From: Micromonospora sp. WMMD1102
GTDB taxonomy: Bacteria; Actinomycetota; Actinomycetes; Mycobacteriales; Micromonosporaceae
Length of the DNA stretch: 64,000 nucleotides
Direction: 5' to 3'
NCBI RefSeq assembly: GCF_029626265.1
Contig: NZ_JARUBN010000001.1
Location: 62,001-126,000 of the forward strand
Shown: in pieces, positions 17,015 through 26,918 of the stretch
Numbering within the stretch: position 1 is the stretch's first letter
Layout of the letters: every line of letters begins with the position of its first letter
Program-made: the position numbers and the translations under genes
Notes under the pieces: generated by a model
The model's input: only the letters and a program-made list of their open reading frames with translations
Database searches by the model: none
What the model was told of the DNA's origin: nothing

Positions 17015-17473
17015 TCAGGCCGTCCGGTCGTGCCGAGCGGCGATTTCCCAGAAGTCCACGCCGTTCACGATGGCCGACAGGTCCAGGTCACCGTGCTCGG
17101 TCAGCGGGTACCCGTCGAACTCCCGGTCGTGGGCGGGGCCGTAGAAGTCGTTGCCGCTGAGGCTGACGCTGTCCGGCAGCGCGTCGTTGATGGCGGCCCG
17201 GTAGTCGGCCGCGACCGCGTCCACGTCGTAGTCGCTGACGTGGTCGCCGAGAGCGACTACGACGCTGTCCTCGACGGTGAGGTGGGAGCCATCGGCGTTG
17301 GCCCAGGTGCCGTACGAAGTGGTCGTCGTCATGGTCTGCTCCTTGATCGGGACGATGCGGGCTGCGGGCTTGCCGTTGCGGGTGAGCACGATGTCGGCGC
17401 CCTGCTGGACGGCGGTTACAATGTCACCGAGCCGCTTTCGGGCGTCTTCGATGCCAATCTCTCGGCTGCTCAT
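17015..17473 (-). CDS. Phd/YefM-type antitoxin domain fused to an acidic domain
   Basis: 152 residues. Residues 1-45 ('IGIEDARKRLGDIVTAVQQG' to 'GKPAARIVPI') are a clear Phd/YefM N-terminal DNA-binding half. The remaining ~105 residues are acidic and unrelated to Phd, with 'TVEDSVVVALGDHVSDYDVDA'-like content and 'SLSGNDFYGPAHD'. Codon 48 is ATG (17330-17332) with AAGGAG six bases before it, so the C-terminal part may also be made alone. No toxin gene lies beside it. Paired palindromes upstream suggest autoregulation. Confidence 0.7.
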   Translation of the reverse strand: MSSREIGIEDARKRLGDIVTAVQQGADIVLTRNGKPAARIVPIKEQTMTTTTSYGTWANADGSHLTVEDSVVVALGDHVSDYDVDAVAADYRAAINDALPDSVSLSGNDFYGPAHDREFDGYPLTEHGDLDLSAIVNGVDFWEIAARHDRTA

Positions 17474-17480
17474 GGCCTAA

Positions 17481-17528
17481 ACCTTAAGGTATCGGCGAGC
17501 GTGATCGCAAGAGGAACCTTAAGGTTCC
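17481..17528. promoter_or_regulatory. Paired palindromic operators upstream of the Phd-like gene
   Basis: ACCTTAAGGT (17481-17490) and GGAACCTTAAGGTTCC (17513-17528) share the core ACCTTAAGGT with centres 35 bases apart, immediately upstream of the start codon at 17473. The first overlaps a possible -10. Phd-type proteins bind paired palindromes to repress their own operon, so this is the likely autoregulatory site. Confidence 0.7.
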
Positions 17529-17532
17529 TCGG

Positions 17533-17586
17533 ACCGACACGGCGGCCCGGTCCATCGAGGACCGGGCCGCTTCGTGCTGTGTCGGT
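17533..17586. terminator. Long GC hairpin
   Basis: GCGGCCCGGTCC and GGACCGGGCCGC form a 12-bp stem with a 5-base loop (17542-17570); outer arms ACCGACAC and GTGTCGGT extend it. It separates the three small genes upstream (minus strand) from the Phd-like gene. Confidence 0.65.
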
Positions 17587-17685
17587 GCCTTCCGATCCGG
17601 CCCGCCCCACCTGCCGTAGCCGTGGCCGGCGGCCGGAGGGTGGCCCGCCGACACCGGCAGCCTGCCCGGTCGTTGCCGCGACCGG

Positions 17686-18057
17686 CTACACCAGACTGCC
17701 GCGCTGTGGATAACTCCATGCCCTGTGGACAGCCGCCTGATCACGGGCCGATGTGGTAGGAGGCCGAGCGGCGGGCCGGGGCGTCGGCTTCCGGGCCGAC
17801 CGGGGCACGGCGGGCCGGGCCTGGACCGGCGCCGGGGTGGCCAGCCGGCACAGCCCGGCGAGCTGCACGAACACCTCCCGCCGCTCGACTGCCTCGCCGT
17901 GGCCGTCGAGCACGTACCCGGACAGCCAGCACCAGCCGTGATACGTCGGCTTCCGATCCACCCGCAGCACCCGGAACGTCAGCGCCCGGTCGCCGGAGAA
18001 CTGGACCGACGCCCGCCGGTCGATCCGCAGCAGATCCCCCGGCCGGAGACCGGTCAC
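17686..18057 (-). CDS. Conserved actinobacterial hypothetical protein (123 aa)
   Basis: GTG at 18057 overlaps the upstream stop by four bases. The first ~70 residues ('LRPGDLLRIDRRASVQFSG', 'RVLRVDRKPTYHGWCWLSGY', 'ERREVFVQLAGL') look like a compact beta domain common in actinomycete mobile and accessory regions; the tail is Pro/Ala/Arg-rich. The function is unknown. It is last of three coupled genes. Confidence 0.65.
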   Translation of the reverse strand: MTGLRPGDLLRIDRRASVQFSGDRALTFRVLRVDRKPTYHGWCWLSGYVLDGHGEAVERREVFVQLAGLCRLATPAPVQARPAVPRSARKPTPRPAARPPTTSARDQAAVHRAWSYPQRGSLV

Positions 18058-18350
18058 GGGACGTGCCGGGCCAGGACGTCCACCCGGGCCATCAGCTCGA
18101 TGCACGCCGGGTGCGGCGCCACGCTGTCCCAGTGGCACGTCAGCGGGTCGTGGCCGCGCACCCACACCCAGAGCTGGCCGCCGTCCTCGCGGGTGATGCC
18201 CTTGTCGACGCGGACGATCCGAACGTCGACGTACCCTTCGACGTCGGCGCCCCGGTGGTAGTGCGACCACTCGCCCGCCTCCAGCCGTACCCGGGTGTCG
18301 ACCGGCACGTCCGGGATCTGCGGCGGCGGGATGTGCGGCGGCCGGGTCAC
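18054..18350 (-). CDS. Hypothetical protein coupled in a trio (98 aa)
   Basis: GTG at 18350 is chosen because it overlaps the upstream stop by GTGA, as its own stop does with the next start. The body ('RVRLEAGEWSHYHRGADVEG', 'VDVRIVRVDKGI', 'GQLWVWVRGHDP') looks like a small beta barrel similar in style to the downstream protein, so the two may be related. No known family is recognised. Confidence 0.6.
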   Translation of the reverse strand: MTRPPHIPPPQIPDVPVDTRVRLEAGEWSHYHRGADVEGYVDVRIVRVDKGITREDGGQLWVWVRGHDPLTCHWDSVAPHPACIELMARVDVLARHVP

Positions 18351-18496
18351 CGGCGTGGTCCGGGTACGCGCAACCACCGTCGGCCGTCCCACCGGTAGTC
18401 GCGGACCCGGCGGGGGAACTCCCGCCGCCAGGCCGTGCGCACGTCGTACAGGTAGGTTCGGGCACGCCGGGCTCGGCGTCGCAGGGTCGTCAGCAC
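18347..18496 (-). CDS. Very small basic protein (49 aa)
   Basis: GTG 18496 has GGAGG a few bases upstream. The product is strongly basic ('TTLRRRARRARTYLYDVRTA', 'RRVRDYRWDGRRWLRV'). It opens the coupled trio. Function unknown; nucleic-acid binding is possible from charge alone. Confidence 0.45.
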   Translation of the reverse strand: MLTTLRRRARRARTYLYDVRTAWRREFPRRVRDYRWDGRRWLRVPGPRR

Positions 18497-18743
18497 GCTG
18501 TCACCTCCGGGTACGCCACGGCGCCCCGGAGCACAGGTCACGGAGCGCCGCTCAATGTGGGCGAATCGTTGGCGCCGGCCCGGGCGTGGCACGGGGGACC
18601 CGGCCCGGACCGGCCGGTCCGCAGGGTGTTCGCGTGCCAGCCGGGAGACTGGCAGACCCTGCGTTCCACCTGCCAGAGTGCGCCGGTCGTGACCGTGAGT
18701 GAATGTGCGCGACGTGCGAGGTTCGCCGCCCGACTGCGTAACT

Positions 18744-18758
18744 GGTACGTGACGTACC
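18744..18758. promoter_or_regulatory. Perfect palindrome GGTACGTGACGTACC
   Basis: A 15-base inverted repeat three bases beyond the stop of the XRE regulator and about 250 bases upstream of the coupled trio. It may be the operator of the trio's promoter. No other gene is visible in 18497-18760. Confidence 0.45.
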
Positions 18759-18760
18759 GG

Positions 18761-19993
18761 TCAGCAGCCGACCAGAGTGGCCAGGCTGGACAACTCGCTA
18801 CCCATCGCCCGGCGTCGACCGGCGGCCATCGTCGCCACGATGTCCCGGGCGTACTTCTGCTGCCGCAGCCACGACGGCGCCCGGTCCTGGAGATCGACCA
18901 GCACGGTCAGTGCCTCCGGGTAGGCGCCCATCTCCGTGTGCGCCCACGCCACGTCCAGGCGGTGCCGCTGCCAGCAGCTCGCGGTCATCCGCCGGTCGTC
19001 GGCCGGTACCCGGCCGGCCAGGTCGAGCACCCGCGTGGGGTCACCGCCCAGCGCGGCCACCTCGGCACGCAGCGCCGCGACCTTGCCCGGCCCGAAGCCG
19101 TCCACGATGGTGAGCCCGGTCGCTGGCTGACCCTCCACCCGGGCGGCGGCCGCGGCCGCGAGGTCGAGCTGTTCGCGGGCGTCGTCGTCCCGGCCGTCCC
19201 GGGCCGCCGCCGCTGCTGCCTCGATGAGCAGCCAGCCCCACGCCGCCACCCGCTCGGTGCTGGCCCGGGACATCTTCGTCGGCTCGATCTGGTCGGCCGC
19301 CGCCGCCGCGAGGTGCTCGGCCTCGCCGAGCCGGGCCTGCCGCAGCAGCAGCCAGCACATCGGACCGACGACGCTGGCGGCAACCAGGTCGTCCCCGGAC
19401 TCGGCACCGTGCTCGCCGGCGGCCCGGATCGCCGAGTAGGCGAGGTCGTGCGCCCGTAGCTGGATCAGCAGCCGGGCGCCGAGCTGGTACGCCTGCGCGG
19501 CCAACGTGTGTGCCGCTGCCCGGTCGCTCCCGTCGGTGACATCGAGCAGCGCCCGTACCTCGCCGAGCAGTCCGGGGAGGGCGTCGAGCGCCGGCCCGTA
19601 CTCGTTCGTGTGGTACAGCCGGCTGGCGGCCCGCACCGACTCCCGGGTCTGATCGACGGTCGGGTCCTCGCTGTCGGCGTCCGGGCCGAGCGGCTGGCCG
19701 TCGAGCCCCAATGCGGGCGTTAGCGCCCGGCGGATGCCGACCAGGGCCAGCGGCGTCGAGTGCGGTTCCCGGCGCGCTGCGGCGGCCGAGGCACTGCCGA
19801 ACAGGGCTGACGTCGGGATGCCGAGCGCGCGGGCCAGTCGGGCGACGGTGGCGATCCGGGCGGATGTTCGGGCGTTGCTCTCCAGCTTCCGTACCGTCTC
19901 GACGGAGACTCCGGCCCGCTCGGCGAGCTGCTCCTGGGTGACGCTCTGGCGGCGTCGGTGGTTGGCGAGGTTGTCGCCGATGGTCGGCTGCAT
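18761..19993 (-). CDS. XRE-family regulator with TPR-like sensor region
   Basis: ATG 19993 has GGAGGGG upstream. Residues ~1-60 hold a helix-turn-helix: 'NLANHRRRQSVTQEQLAERA' and 'VSVETVRKLESNARTSARI'. The remaining ~340 residues are alpha-helical repeats ('AAHTLAAQAYQLGARLLIQL', 'LGEAEHLAAAAADQIE'), like the TPR-type C-terminal halves of actinomycete XRE regulators that respond to signals or partners. 410 residues. Within the prophage it may control lysogeny or the small minus-strand genes, though such regulators are also common in host genomes. Confidence 0.75.
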   Translation of the reverse strand: MQPTIGDNLANHRRRQSVTQEQLAERAGVSVETVRKLESNARTSARIATVARLARALGIPTSALFGSASAAAARREPHSTPLALVGIRRALTPALGLDGQPLGPDADSEDPTVDQTRESVRAASRLYHTNEYGPALDALPGLLGEVRALLDVTDGSDRAAAHTLAAQAYQLGARLLIQLRAHDLAYSAIRAAGEHGAESGDDLVAASVVGPMCWLLLRQARLGEAEHLAAAAADQIEPTKMSRASTERVAAWGWLLIEAAAAAARDGRDDDAREQLDLAAAAAARVEGQPATGLTIVDGFGPGKVAALRAEVAALGGDPTRVLDLAGRVPADDRRMTASCWQRHRLDVAWAHTEMGAYPEALTVLVDLQDRAPSWLRQQKYARDIVATMAAGRRRAMGSELSSLATLVGC

Positions 19994-20074
19994 GGCCGTC
20001 CCCTCCTGCACGAGGGTGGATAGTGATCCCGACGGTACGCCCTGTCGGCCAGCGCTGCTACGCTGGCGCGCACT

Positions 20075-20098
20075 GGGGCCGGTCTGCACGCCGGCCCC
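20075..20098 (-). terminator. Hairpin terminator
   Basis: GGGGCCGG and CCGGCCCC are separated by eight bases, just beyond the stop of the minus-strand membrane gene at 20115. Confidence 0.6.
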
Positions 20099-20114
20099 AT
20101 CTTCGTGCCCGGCC

Positions 20115-20579
20115 CTACCAGCCGCCCTCGCCGTAGATCGCGTCACACGCCTCGGCCAGGTCGAGCTCAGCCTCCGCGATGTCCAGCGGCCCGTCGCCCG
20201 GGATGGTGGCGTGCGGTGCGTCGGCGGCGTCCCGGAGCGCATCGCCGGCCGCCGCGACACCCGGGTACGGCGAGTTGGCGGCAGCCTCCCCGGCCGTCCA
20301 CGCCTCAGTCGGGTCGGCGGGGGTGCCGAGCGCGGCGAGCCGGGAGCATCCGTCGCGGGTCCAGTCGGTGGGGGTGCTGGTCGGGGTCGGTGCGGGCGCC
20401 GGGCTGGTGGCCGCCACGGCGGCTGGCGCCGGGCCGGAGTCGTTGCCGAGGACGTAGCCGAATCCGATGAGTCCGGCGGCGAGGACGGCTGCGGCGCCTG
20501 CGATCCAGGGCCAGAGTGGACGGCGGGGCGCGGGCTGGCCGGTCAGGTCGGCGAGCGTCGGGGGAGGCTGCTCGGTCAT
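20115..20579 (-). CDS. Membrane-anchored hypothetical protein (154 aa)
   Basis: ATG 20579. A Pro-rich cytoplasmic start is followed by one membrane helix ('WIAGAAAVLAAGLIGFGYVL', residues ~25-45), a Pro/Thr linker and a helical outer part with two Cys ('RDGCSRLAALG', 'LDLAEACDAIYGE'). No known domain. It may be an accessory lysogeny gene. Confidence 0.6.
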   Translation of the reverse strand: MTEQPPPTLADLTGQPAPRRPLWPWIAGAAAVLAAGLIGFGYVLGNDSGPAPAAVAATSPAPAPTPTSTPTDWTRDGCSRLAALGTPADPTEAWTAGEAAANSPYPGVAAAGDALRDAADAPHATIPGDGPLDIAEAELDLAEACDAIYGEGGW

Positions 20580-20792
20580 GGCTCCGGAGGGTACGGCCCG
20601 CTGTCGAGTGATCACCTCATGCGATCGGGTGTGGCGACCGTGGTACCGCAGATGGCACCGCGTCGGCCGAATCGGCAGGTAAGCCCAACCTCACCGATAG
20701 CTGATCGCCCGACAGCACCCCGTGTTTCCGCCGGGTTAACGAGCAGTTAGGCCGGTGTCGCTCTGTGGAACTTCCACGCAGGATCATCGACC

Positions 20793-21161
20793 ATGGACGA
20801 GCAGAGGTGGGGCGCAACGAAGCGCCTGCGGGCGATCATCTGGCTCCCGGACGACCCCGAGTGGGAGCGGTACGCGGGCTGGTGTCACGACTACTGCACG
20901 ACCGTCGACCGGGAGATCGTCGCTGTCATCGACGCGCGGGCCGGCGGCAAGTACATCGACGCGATGCGCATGTTCATCGGTGGCGAGGCGGACGTGATCG
21001 TGACCGCACGACGCGACCACCTACCCGCCGACCGGCTGCCCCGGGTCGAAGTTGTCGCGGAGGAACGTCGACACGCGGCGCAGGTGATCCGGGATCAGCA
21101 TCGGCGGGTGCACGAGTCCCGGGCGACGGCGCGGCCGCAGTTCCTGCGTCGAGAGCGCTGA
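20793..21161 (+). CDS. Hypothetical protein tail-to-tail with the integrase (122 aa)
   Basis: ATG 20793 opens a frame with coherent strand/helix content: 'RLRAIIWLPDDPEWERYAGW', 'IVAVIDARAGGKYIDAMRMF', 'ADVIVTARRDHLPADRLP'. It resembles nothing certain; the strand-turn style faintly recalls resolvase-like folds but catalytic residues cannot be identified. Its last 188 bases overlap the integrase 3' end on the other strand. Upstream 20580-20792 contains only its promoter region. Confidence 0.55.
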   Translation: MDEQRWGATKRLRAIIWLPDDPEWERYAGWCHDYCTTVDREIVAVIDARAGGKYIDAMRMFIGGEADVIVTARRDHLPADRLPRVEVVAEERRHAAQVIRDQHRRVHESRATARPQFLRRER

Positions 21162-21975
21162 ACGCGCCGCCGATCGCCGCCTGGAGCCGGTCGTCGGTGA
21201 CCTGGGTGTAGACGGCGGTCATGTCCAGGCTGGCATGCCCCATCAGTGCCTGGGTCACGCGGACGTCCCGGTAGGTGGCCTGGACCTGGGTGCCGAAGTA
21301 GTGGCGCAACGGGTACAACGTGGTGTTGAGGCCGGCGCGGCGCAGCACGGTCGCGCCGGTCCGGCCCACCCAGTACGCGTCCACCGGCCGACCCTGCGGG
21401 TCGCGGACCAGAGGCCCGGCCGGCATCGGCTCGACCAGCTCCCAGATCAGCGCGTGAGTCGGGACCGCGCGGGTCTTCCCGCCCTTGCCCTTGATCGTGA
21501 TCCAGTCCCGGGTGACGTCGGCCCGGGTGACGGCCGCGACCTCGCAGGGCCGCAGCCCGGCTAGCGCGGTGAGCCGGCAGGCGAGGCGCCACGGGTCCGG
21601 CAGGTCGAAGATGGCCGCCTGGACAACGCCGGGCAGCGCGGGCCGGGGCAGTCCCCGGCGGGCGGTCGGGCGGCGTAGGTCCGCGCTTGGGTCGTAGGAC
21701 AGCCACGGGTCCCGGCTGCCGGCCGCCCACCGGTAGAACCGGACGATGTGCTTGTAGTAGGTCGCGACTGTCTGGTCCGACCAGCCGTCGGTGGCCAGCC
21801 ATGCGGCCAGCTCTTCGCCGAGCGCGCCGTCGATGCCGGCCGGCAGCTCGCGGTGCAGGCGGCCGAGCAGCTTCCGGGCGTCGCTGATCGTGTTGGTGGC
21901 GTACTTGCCGGCGCGCATCCAGGTCAGGTGCGCTTCGATCATGTCCAGGGGGGTCGCCATAGCCGACGGTTCCAT
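20974..21975 (-). CDS. Tyrosine-type integrase
   Basis: 333 residues from ATG 21975, chosen for GGAG nine bases upstream. An N-terminal SAM-like core-binding domain ('LTWMRAGKYATNTISDARKL', 'QTVATYYKHIVRFYRWAAG') is followed by the catalytic domain: Arg in 'LAGLRPCEVAAV', Lys in 'IKGKGGKTRAVP', 'LYPLRHYFGTQ', 'LMGHASLDMTAVYTQV' with the nucleophile Tyr. The first His of the usual H-x-x-R is replaced by Tyr (YPLR), as in some phage enzymes. The final ~45 residues are low-complexity. It should integrate and excise this prophage. Confidence 0.9.
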   Translation of the reverse strand: MEPSAMATPLDMIEAHLTWMRAGKYATNTISDARKLLGRLHRELPAGIDGALGEELAAWLATDGWSDQTVATYYKHIVRFYRWAAGSRDPWLSYDPSADLRRPTARRGLPRPALPGVVQAAIFDLPDPWRLACRLTALAGLRPCEVAAVTRADVTRDWITIKGKGGKTRAVPTHALIWELVEPMPAGPLVRDPQGRPVDAYWVGRTGATVLRRAGLNTTLYPLRHYFGTQVQATYRDVRVTQALMGHASLDMTAVYTQVTDDRLQAAIGGAFSALDAGTAAAPSPGTRAPADADPGSPAPRVDVPPRQLRPGAAGRRVGGRVVRSRSRPPRHR

Positions 21976-22078
21976 GGGCGGGACTCCGGGTGATATCAGC
22001 CACTCGGGCGGGGGCAGGGCAGGGCTGCGTGGCCGTCCGGGTGGTGGACCCGGCCAGGCTCGTACGTTCAGGTGAGAG

Positions 22079-22339
22079 CTACTCGGCTTTGGTCGGGGCG
22101 GGGGTCGGCGCAACGTCGGCCCACGTCACGCCCCGGCACTTTCGGATCCCGGGCGGCGGGTCGTCCAGGAAGCAGAACGAGACACCGGCGTCCGACGGGC
22201 CGCCGTCGTACCGATGGTCGGCGTACAGCTCGGCGCCGGAGTAGATGACGATGCCGAGGCCGCAGAGGATGGCGAGGATCGCGAACTGGAGCAGCGTCGC
22301 CTCGCGGGCCTGCCGGGCGCGTCGGTTCCGGCCGGCCAT
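22079..22339 (-). CDS. Small membrane protein (86 aa)
   Basis: ATG 22339. A basic start ('MAGRNRRARQAREA') is followed by one membrane helix ('LLQFAILAILCGLGIVIYSG') and a short Cys-containing outer part ('SFCFLDDPPPGIRKCRGVTW'). It lies upstream of and in the same direction as the integrase. Function unknown. Confidence 0.55.
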   Translation of the reverse strand: MAGRNRRARQAREATLLQFAILAILCGLGIVIYSGAELYADHRYDGGPSDAGVSFCFLDDPPPGIRKCRGVTWADVAPTPAPTKAE

Positions 22340-22650
22340 CTCAGGCCACCGCCGGGCGAATGATGGCCGGACGGCGGGTTGACGCCTTCGGGGTCAGCCC
22401 TCCGGGTCGCGTCGAGTGACGCTTGGCGGCGCGGGGTGGCCGAGTAGATGAAACTAGCTCTGACCAGGTACTTTCGGTCAGGTTCGGTTTCGTAAGGGTA
22501 ACGGCCGTTCAACAGTCAGGCACGATTGTCGGCCGGTGGACAGGCGTGGGCGTACGCTCCCGTCCGTAACGTGGGACAGCCGGCGGCAACGCGCAGGCCG
22601 GCTTAGGGCTGCCACCGCGGTGGGCGGTGTGCAATGGGAAGGAGACCGTC
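22340..22650. other. Gene-free stretch, probable right prophage boundary
   Basis: No coding frame, tRNA or clear repeat could be seen. It separates the last prophage gene from the host BMP gene and must hold the latter's promoter. The attachment core cannot be named because the left end of the prophage is outside the window. Confidence 0.5.
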
Positions 22651-23736
22651 TTGCGCGCTGTGCGTGGGATGCGGGTCGTCTCGGTATTCGCGGTGGGCGG
22701 GCTCGCGCTGGGTGCGGCCGCCGCGTGTGGTGAGGCCCCGGACGATAACGAGGCGGGCGGCAACGCCGCCGACAAGTACACCGCGTGCATGGTGACGGAC
22801 GTCGGAGGCATCGACGACAAGTCGTTCAACACCTCCGCGTGGGCGGGCCTGGAAGCGGCCAAGGCGGCCGACAGCAAGATCGATATCAAGTACGTGGCGT
22901 CCAAGGCCGAGGCCGACTACGAGCCGAACCTGACGCAGTACGTCAACCAGGACTGCAACTTCATCCTCGCGGTCGGTGGCCTGATGGGCGAGGCGACCTC
23001 GAAGATCGCCAAGGCGAACCCGGACCAGCAGTTCGGGATCGTCGACGCGAAGCTGCCGGAGAGCAACGTCTTCCCGATGCAGTTCGACACCGCGCAGGCC
23101 GGCTACCTCGCGGGTTACCTGGCGGCCGGGATGACCAAGACCGACAAGGTCGGCACCTACGGCGGCATGAAGATCGGTCCGGTGACCATCTTCATGGACG
23201 GCTTCGTCGACGGTGTCGCCCAGTACAACCAGGTCAAGGGCAAGAACGTGCAGGTGCTGGGCTGGAACAAGCAGACCCAGAACGGCTCGTTCACGAACGA
23301 CTTCGTCAAGCAGGACGAGGGCAAGAAGGTCTCCGACACCCTGGTCGCCCAGGGCGCGGACATCATCATGCCGGTGGCCGGCGGCGCCGGTCTGGGCACC
23401 ACGGCGGCCGCGCAGGCCTCCGGCGGCAAGTACTCGGTGATCTGGGTCGACGTCGACGGCTGCCAGAGCACCCCGAACTGCCCGGCCCTGCTGACCACCG
23501 TGGTCAAGAACATCTCCGACGCGGTGAAGGACGCCGTGGTGACCGCGGCCAAGGGCGACAAGCTGGCCCACGACCCCGGCTACCTCGGCACGCTGGCCAA
23601 CAACGGCGTCTCGCTGGCGCCGTACCACGAGTTCGACGGCAAGGTGCCGGCCGAGCTGAAGGCCGAGATCGACAAGCTCAAGGCCGACATCAGCTCCGGC
23701 GCCATCAAGGTCACCTCGGCCAGCCAGCCGAAGTGA
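22651..23736 (+). CDS. BMP-family nucleoside-binding lipoprotein
   Basis: TTG 22651 is chosen for the AAGGAGA site seven bases upstream. The 361-residue protein has a signal peptide ending in a lipobox-like 'GAAAACGE', then the BMP/Med fold: 'VGGIDDKSFNTSAWAGL', 'AVGGLMGEATSKIA', 'FDTAQAGYLAGYLAAGM', 'GGMKIGPVTIFMDGFVDGV', 'MPVAGGAGLGTTAAA', 'VIWVDVDGCQST'. BMP proteins related to PnrA/BmpA bind purine nucleosides. The following ATPase and two permeases complete the importer, and the salvage enzymes after them support a nucleoside substrate. Confidence 0.9.
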   Translation: MRAVRGMRVVSVFAVGGLALGAAAACGEAPDDNEAGGNAADKYTACMVTDVGGIDDKSFNTSAWAGLEAAKAADSKIDIKYVASKAEADYEPNLTQYVNQDCNFILAVGGLMGEATSKIAKANPDQQFGIVDAKLPESNVFPMQFDTAQAGYLAGYLAAGMTKTDKVGTYGGMKIGPVTIFMDGFVDGVAQYNQVKGKNVQVLGWNKQTQNGSFTNDFVKQDEGKKVSDTLVAQGADIIMPVAGGAGLGTTAAAQASGGKYSVIWVDVDGCQSTPNCPALLTTVVKNISDAVKDAVVTAAKGDKLAHDPGYLGTLANNGVSLAPYHEFDGKVPAELKAEIDKLKADISSGAIKVTSASQPK

Positions 23737-23926
23737 CCACCGGGTCGCCGCCCGGAGAGTTCGGGCGGTCGACCGGGTACGGCTGACGCCGACGATCCGG
23801 TCGCTCCGACCGTGCTGGAGGCACTCCTCCGCACCGGTCGGGGCGGCCGGTTTTCGCGCCGGTCCGGCAGCGACCGGTGAAAGCAGCAGCTAGGCTGCAC
23901 CATCGCCCGCACTCCAGGAGGTTGCG

Positions 23927-25536
<1,610 letters not shown>

Positions 25537-25540
<4 letters not shown>

Positions 25541-26913
25541 CCGACGTGAACGAGCCAGGGTCGCCGCAGCCGGAGCAGCCGACTCCGGCCCGGCCGGAGC
25601 AGCCGACCCCGGCCCGGCCGGCGCCCAGCGCAGGGGCGGGTGGCGGGCCGGGAGAGCCCGGGGGCGCGCCGACCGACCGGGACGGCGGCGGGCGGCAACT
25701 GCTCCAGACCTTCGTGCACAACCTCTGGGCGGCGAACACCGTCACGGTCACCGTACTGGCGATCGTGCTGGCCACGCTGATCGGCGCCGTACTGATCATC
25801 GTCTCCGACCCGGACGTGCTGGCCACCTGGGGCTACTTCACCGCCCAGCCCTCCGACGCGCTGAACGCCAGCTGGACCGTTGTCAGCGACGCGTACGCGA
25901 ACCTGTTCAAGGGCGCGGTCGTCGACCCGGCGGCGGTGCAGGCCTGGGCGAACGGCAGCGGCGGCTGGCAGCCGGTCTTCGCGCCGATCTCGGAGACGCT
26001 CACCTACACCGCCCCGCTGGTCTTCACCGGGCTGGCGGTCTCGCTCGCCTTCCGGGGCGGCCTGTTCAACATCGGCGCACAGGGCCAGGCGACCCTCGGG
26101 GTGATCCTCGCCGCGCTGGCCGGCTTCCTACTCCCGCTGCCACCGGTGATCCACCTGGTCGTGGCGGTACTCGCCGGAGCGCTGGGCGGGGCGATCTGGG
26201 GCTTCGTACCCGGGTTCCTGAAGGCGCGTACCGGTGCGCACGAGGTGATCACCACGATCATGCTCAACTACGTCTCGTTCTCCTTCCTGGCCTGGATCAT
26301 CGTGCAGGGCGGGGTGCACGATCCGGAGCGGACCGACGCGATCAGCCGGCCGGTGGACGGCTCCGCGCAACTGCCCCGGCTGCTCGGCGGCGACCTGCGG
26401 GTGCATCTCGGCATCGTGCTGGCGGTCGCCGCCACCTGGGCGGTCGGCTGGCTGCTCAACCGCTCCACCTTCGGCTTCGAACTGCGGGCGGTCGGCGCCA
26501 ACCCGGACGCGGCACGGACCGCCGGGATCAGCGTCGGCCGGACGTACGTGCTGGTGATGGTGATCGCCGGGGCGCTCTCCGGGCTGGGCGGCGCCAACAT
26601 GGTGCTCGGGACCACCGCCACCGCGCTCACCCCACTGGTGGTGGCCCAGATCGGCTTCGACGGCATCCTGGTGGCCCTGCTCGGCCGGGTGAAGCCGTGG
26701 GGTGTCGCGCTCGCCGCCCTGCTCTTCGGGGCGCTCCAGGCCGGCGGCAACCGGATGCAGTCGTACGCCAGCATCTCGCTGGAGCTGGTCACCGTGTTGC
26801 AGGCGCTGATCGTCATCTTCATCGCCGCGCCGGCCCTGGTGAAGGCGATCTTCGGGCTCCGGGCCGCCCGCGCCGCCCGGCTGTCCTCCACGAGCATGGC
26901 GAAGGGCTGGTAG
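25537..26913 (+). CDS. Nucleoside ABC importer permease 1
   Basis: 458 residues; ATG 25537 overlaps the ATPase stop. A ~60-residue Pro/Gly-rich cytoplasmic N-terminus precedes about nine hydrophobic stretches. 'FTGLAVSLAFRGGLFNIGAQGQATLG' (landmark around residues 165-190), 'TGAHEVITTIMLNYVSF' and 'AVGANPDAARTAGISVGR' are typical of the BMP-associated permease family (YufP/NupP). It pairs with the permease downstream. Confidence 0.9.
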
Positions 26914-26918
26914 TCAGC

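Noticed and set aside
22340..22650. tRNA at the prophage edge
   Set aside because: No cloverleaf or T-loop sequence could be found.
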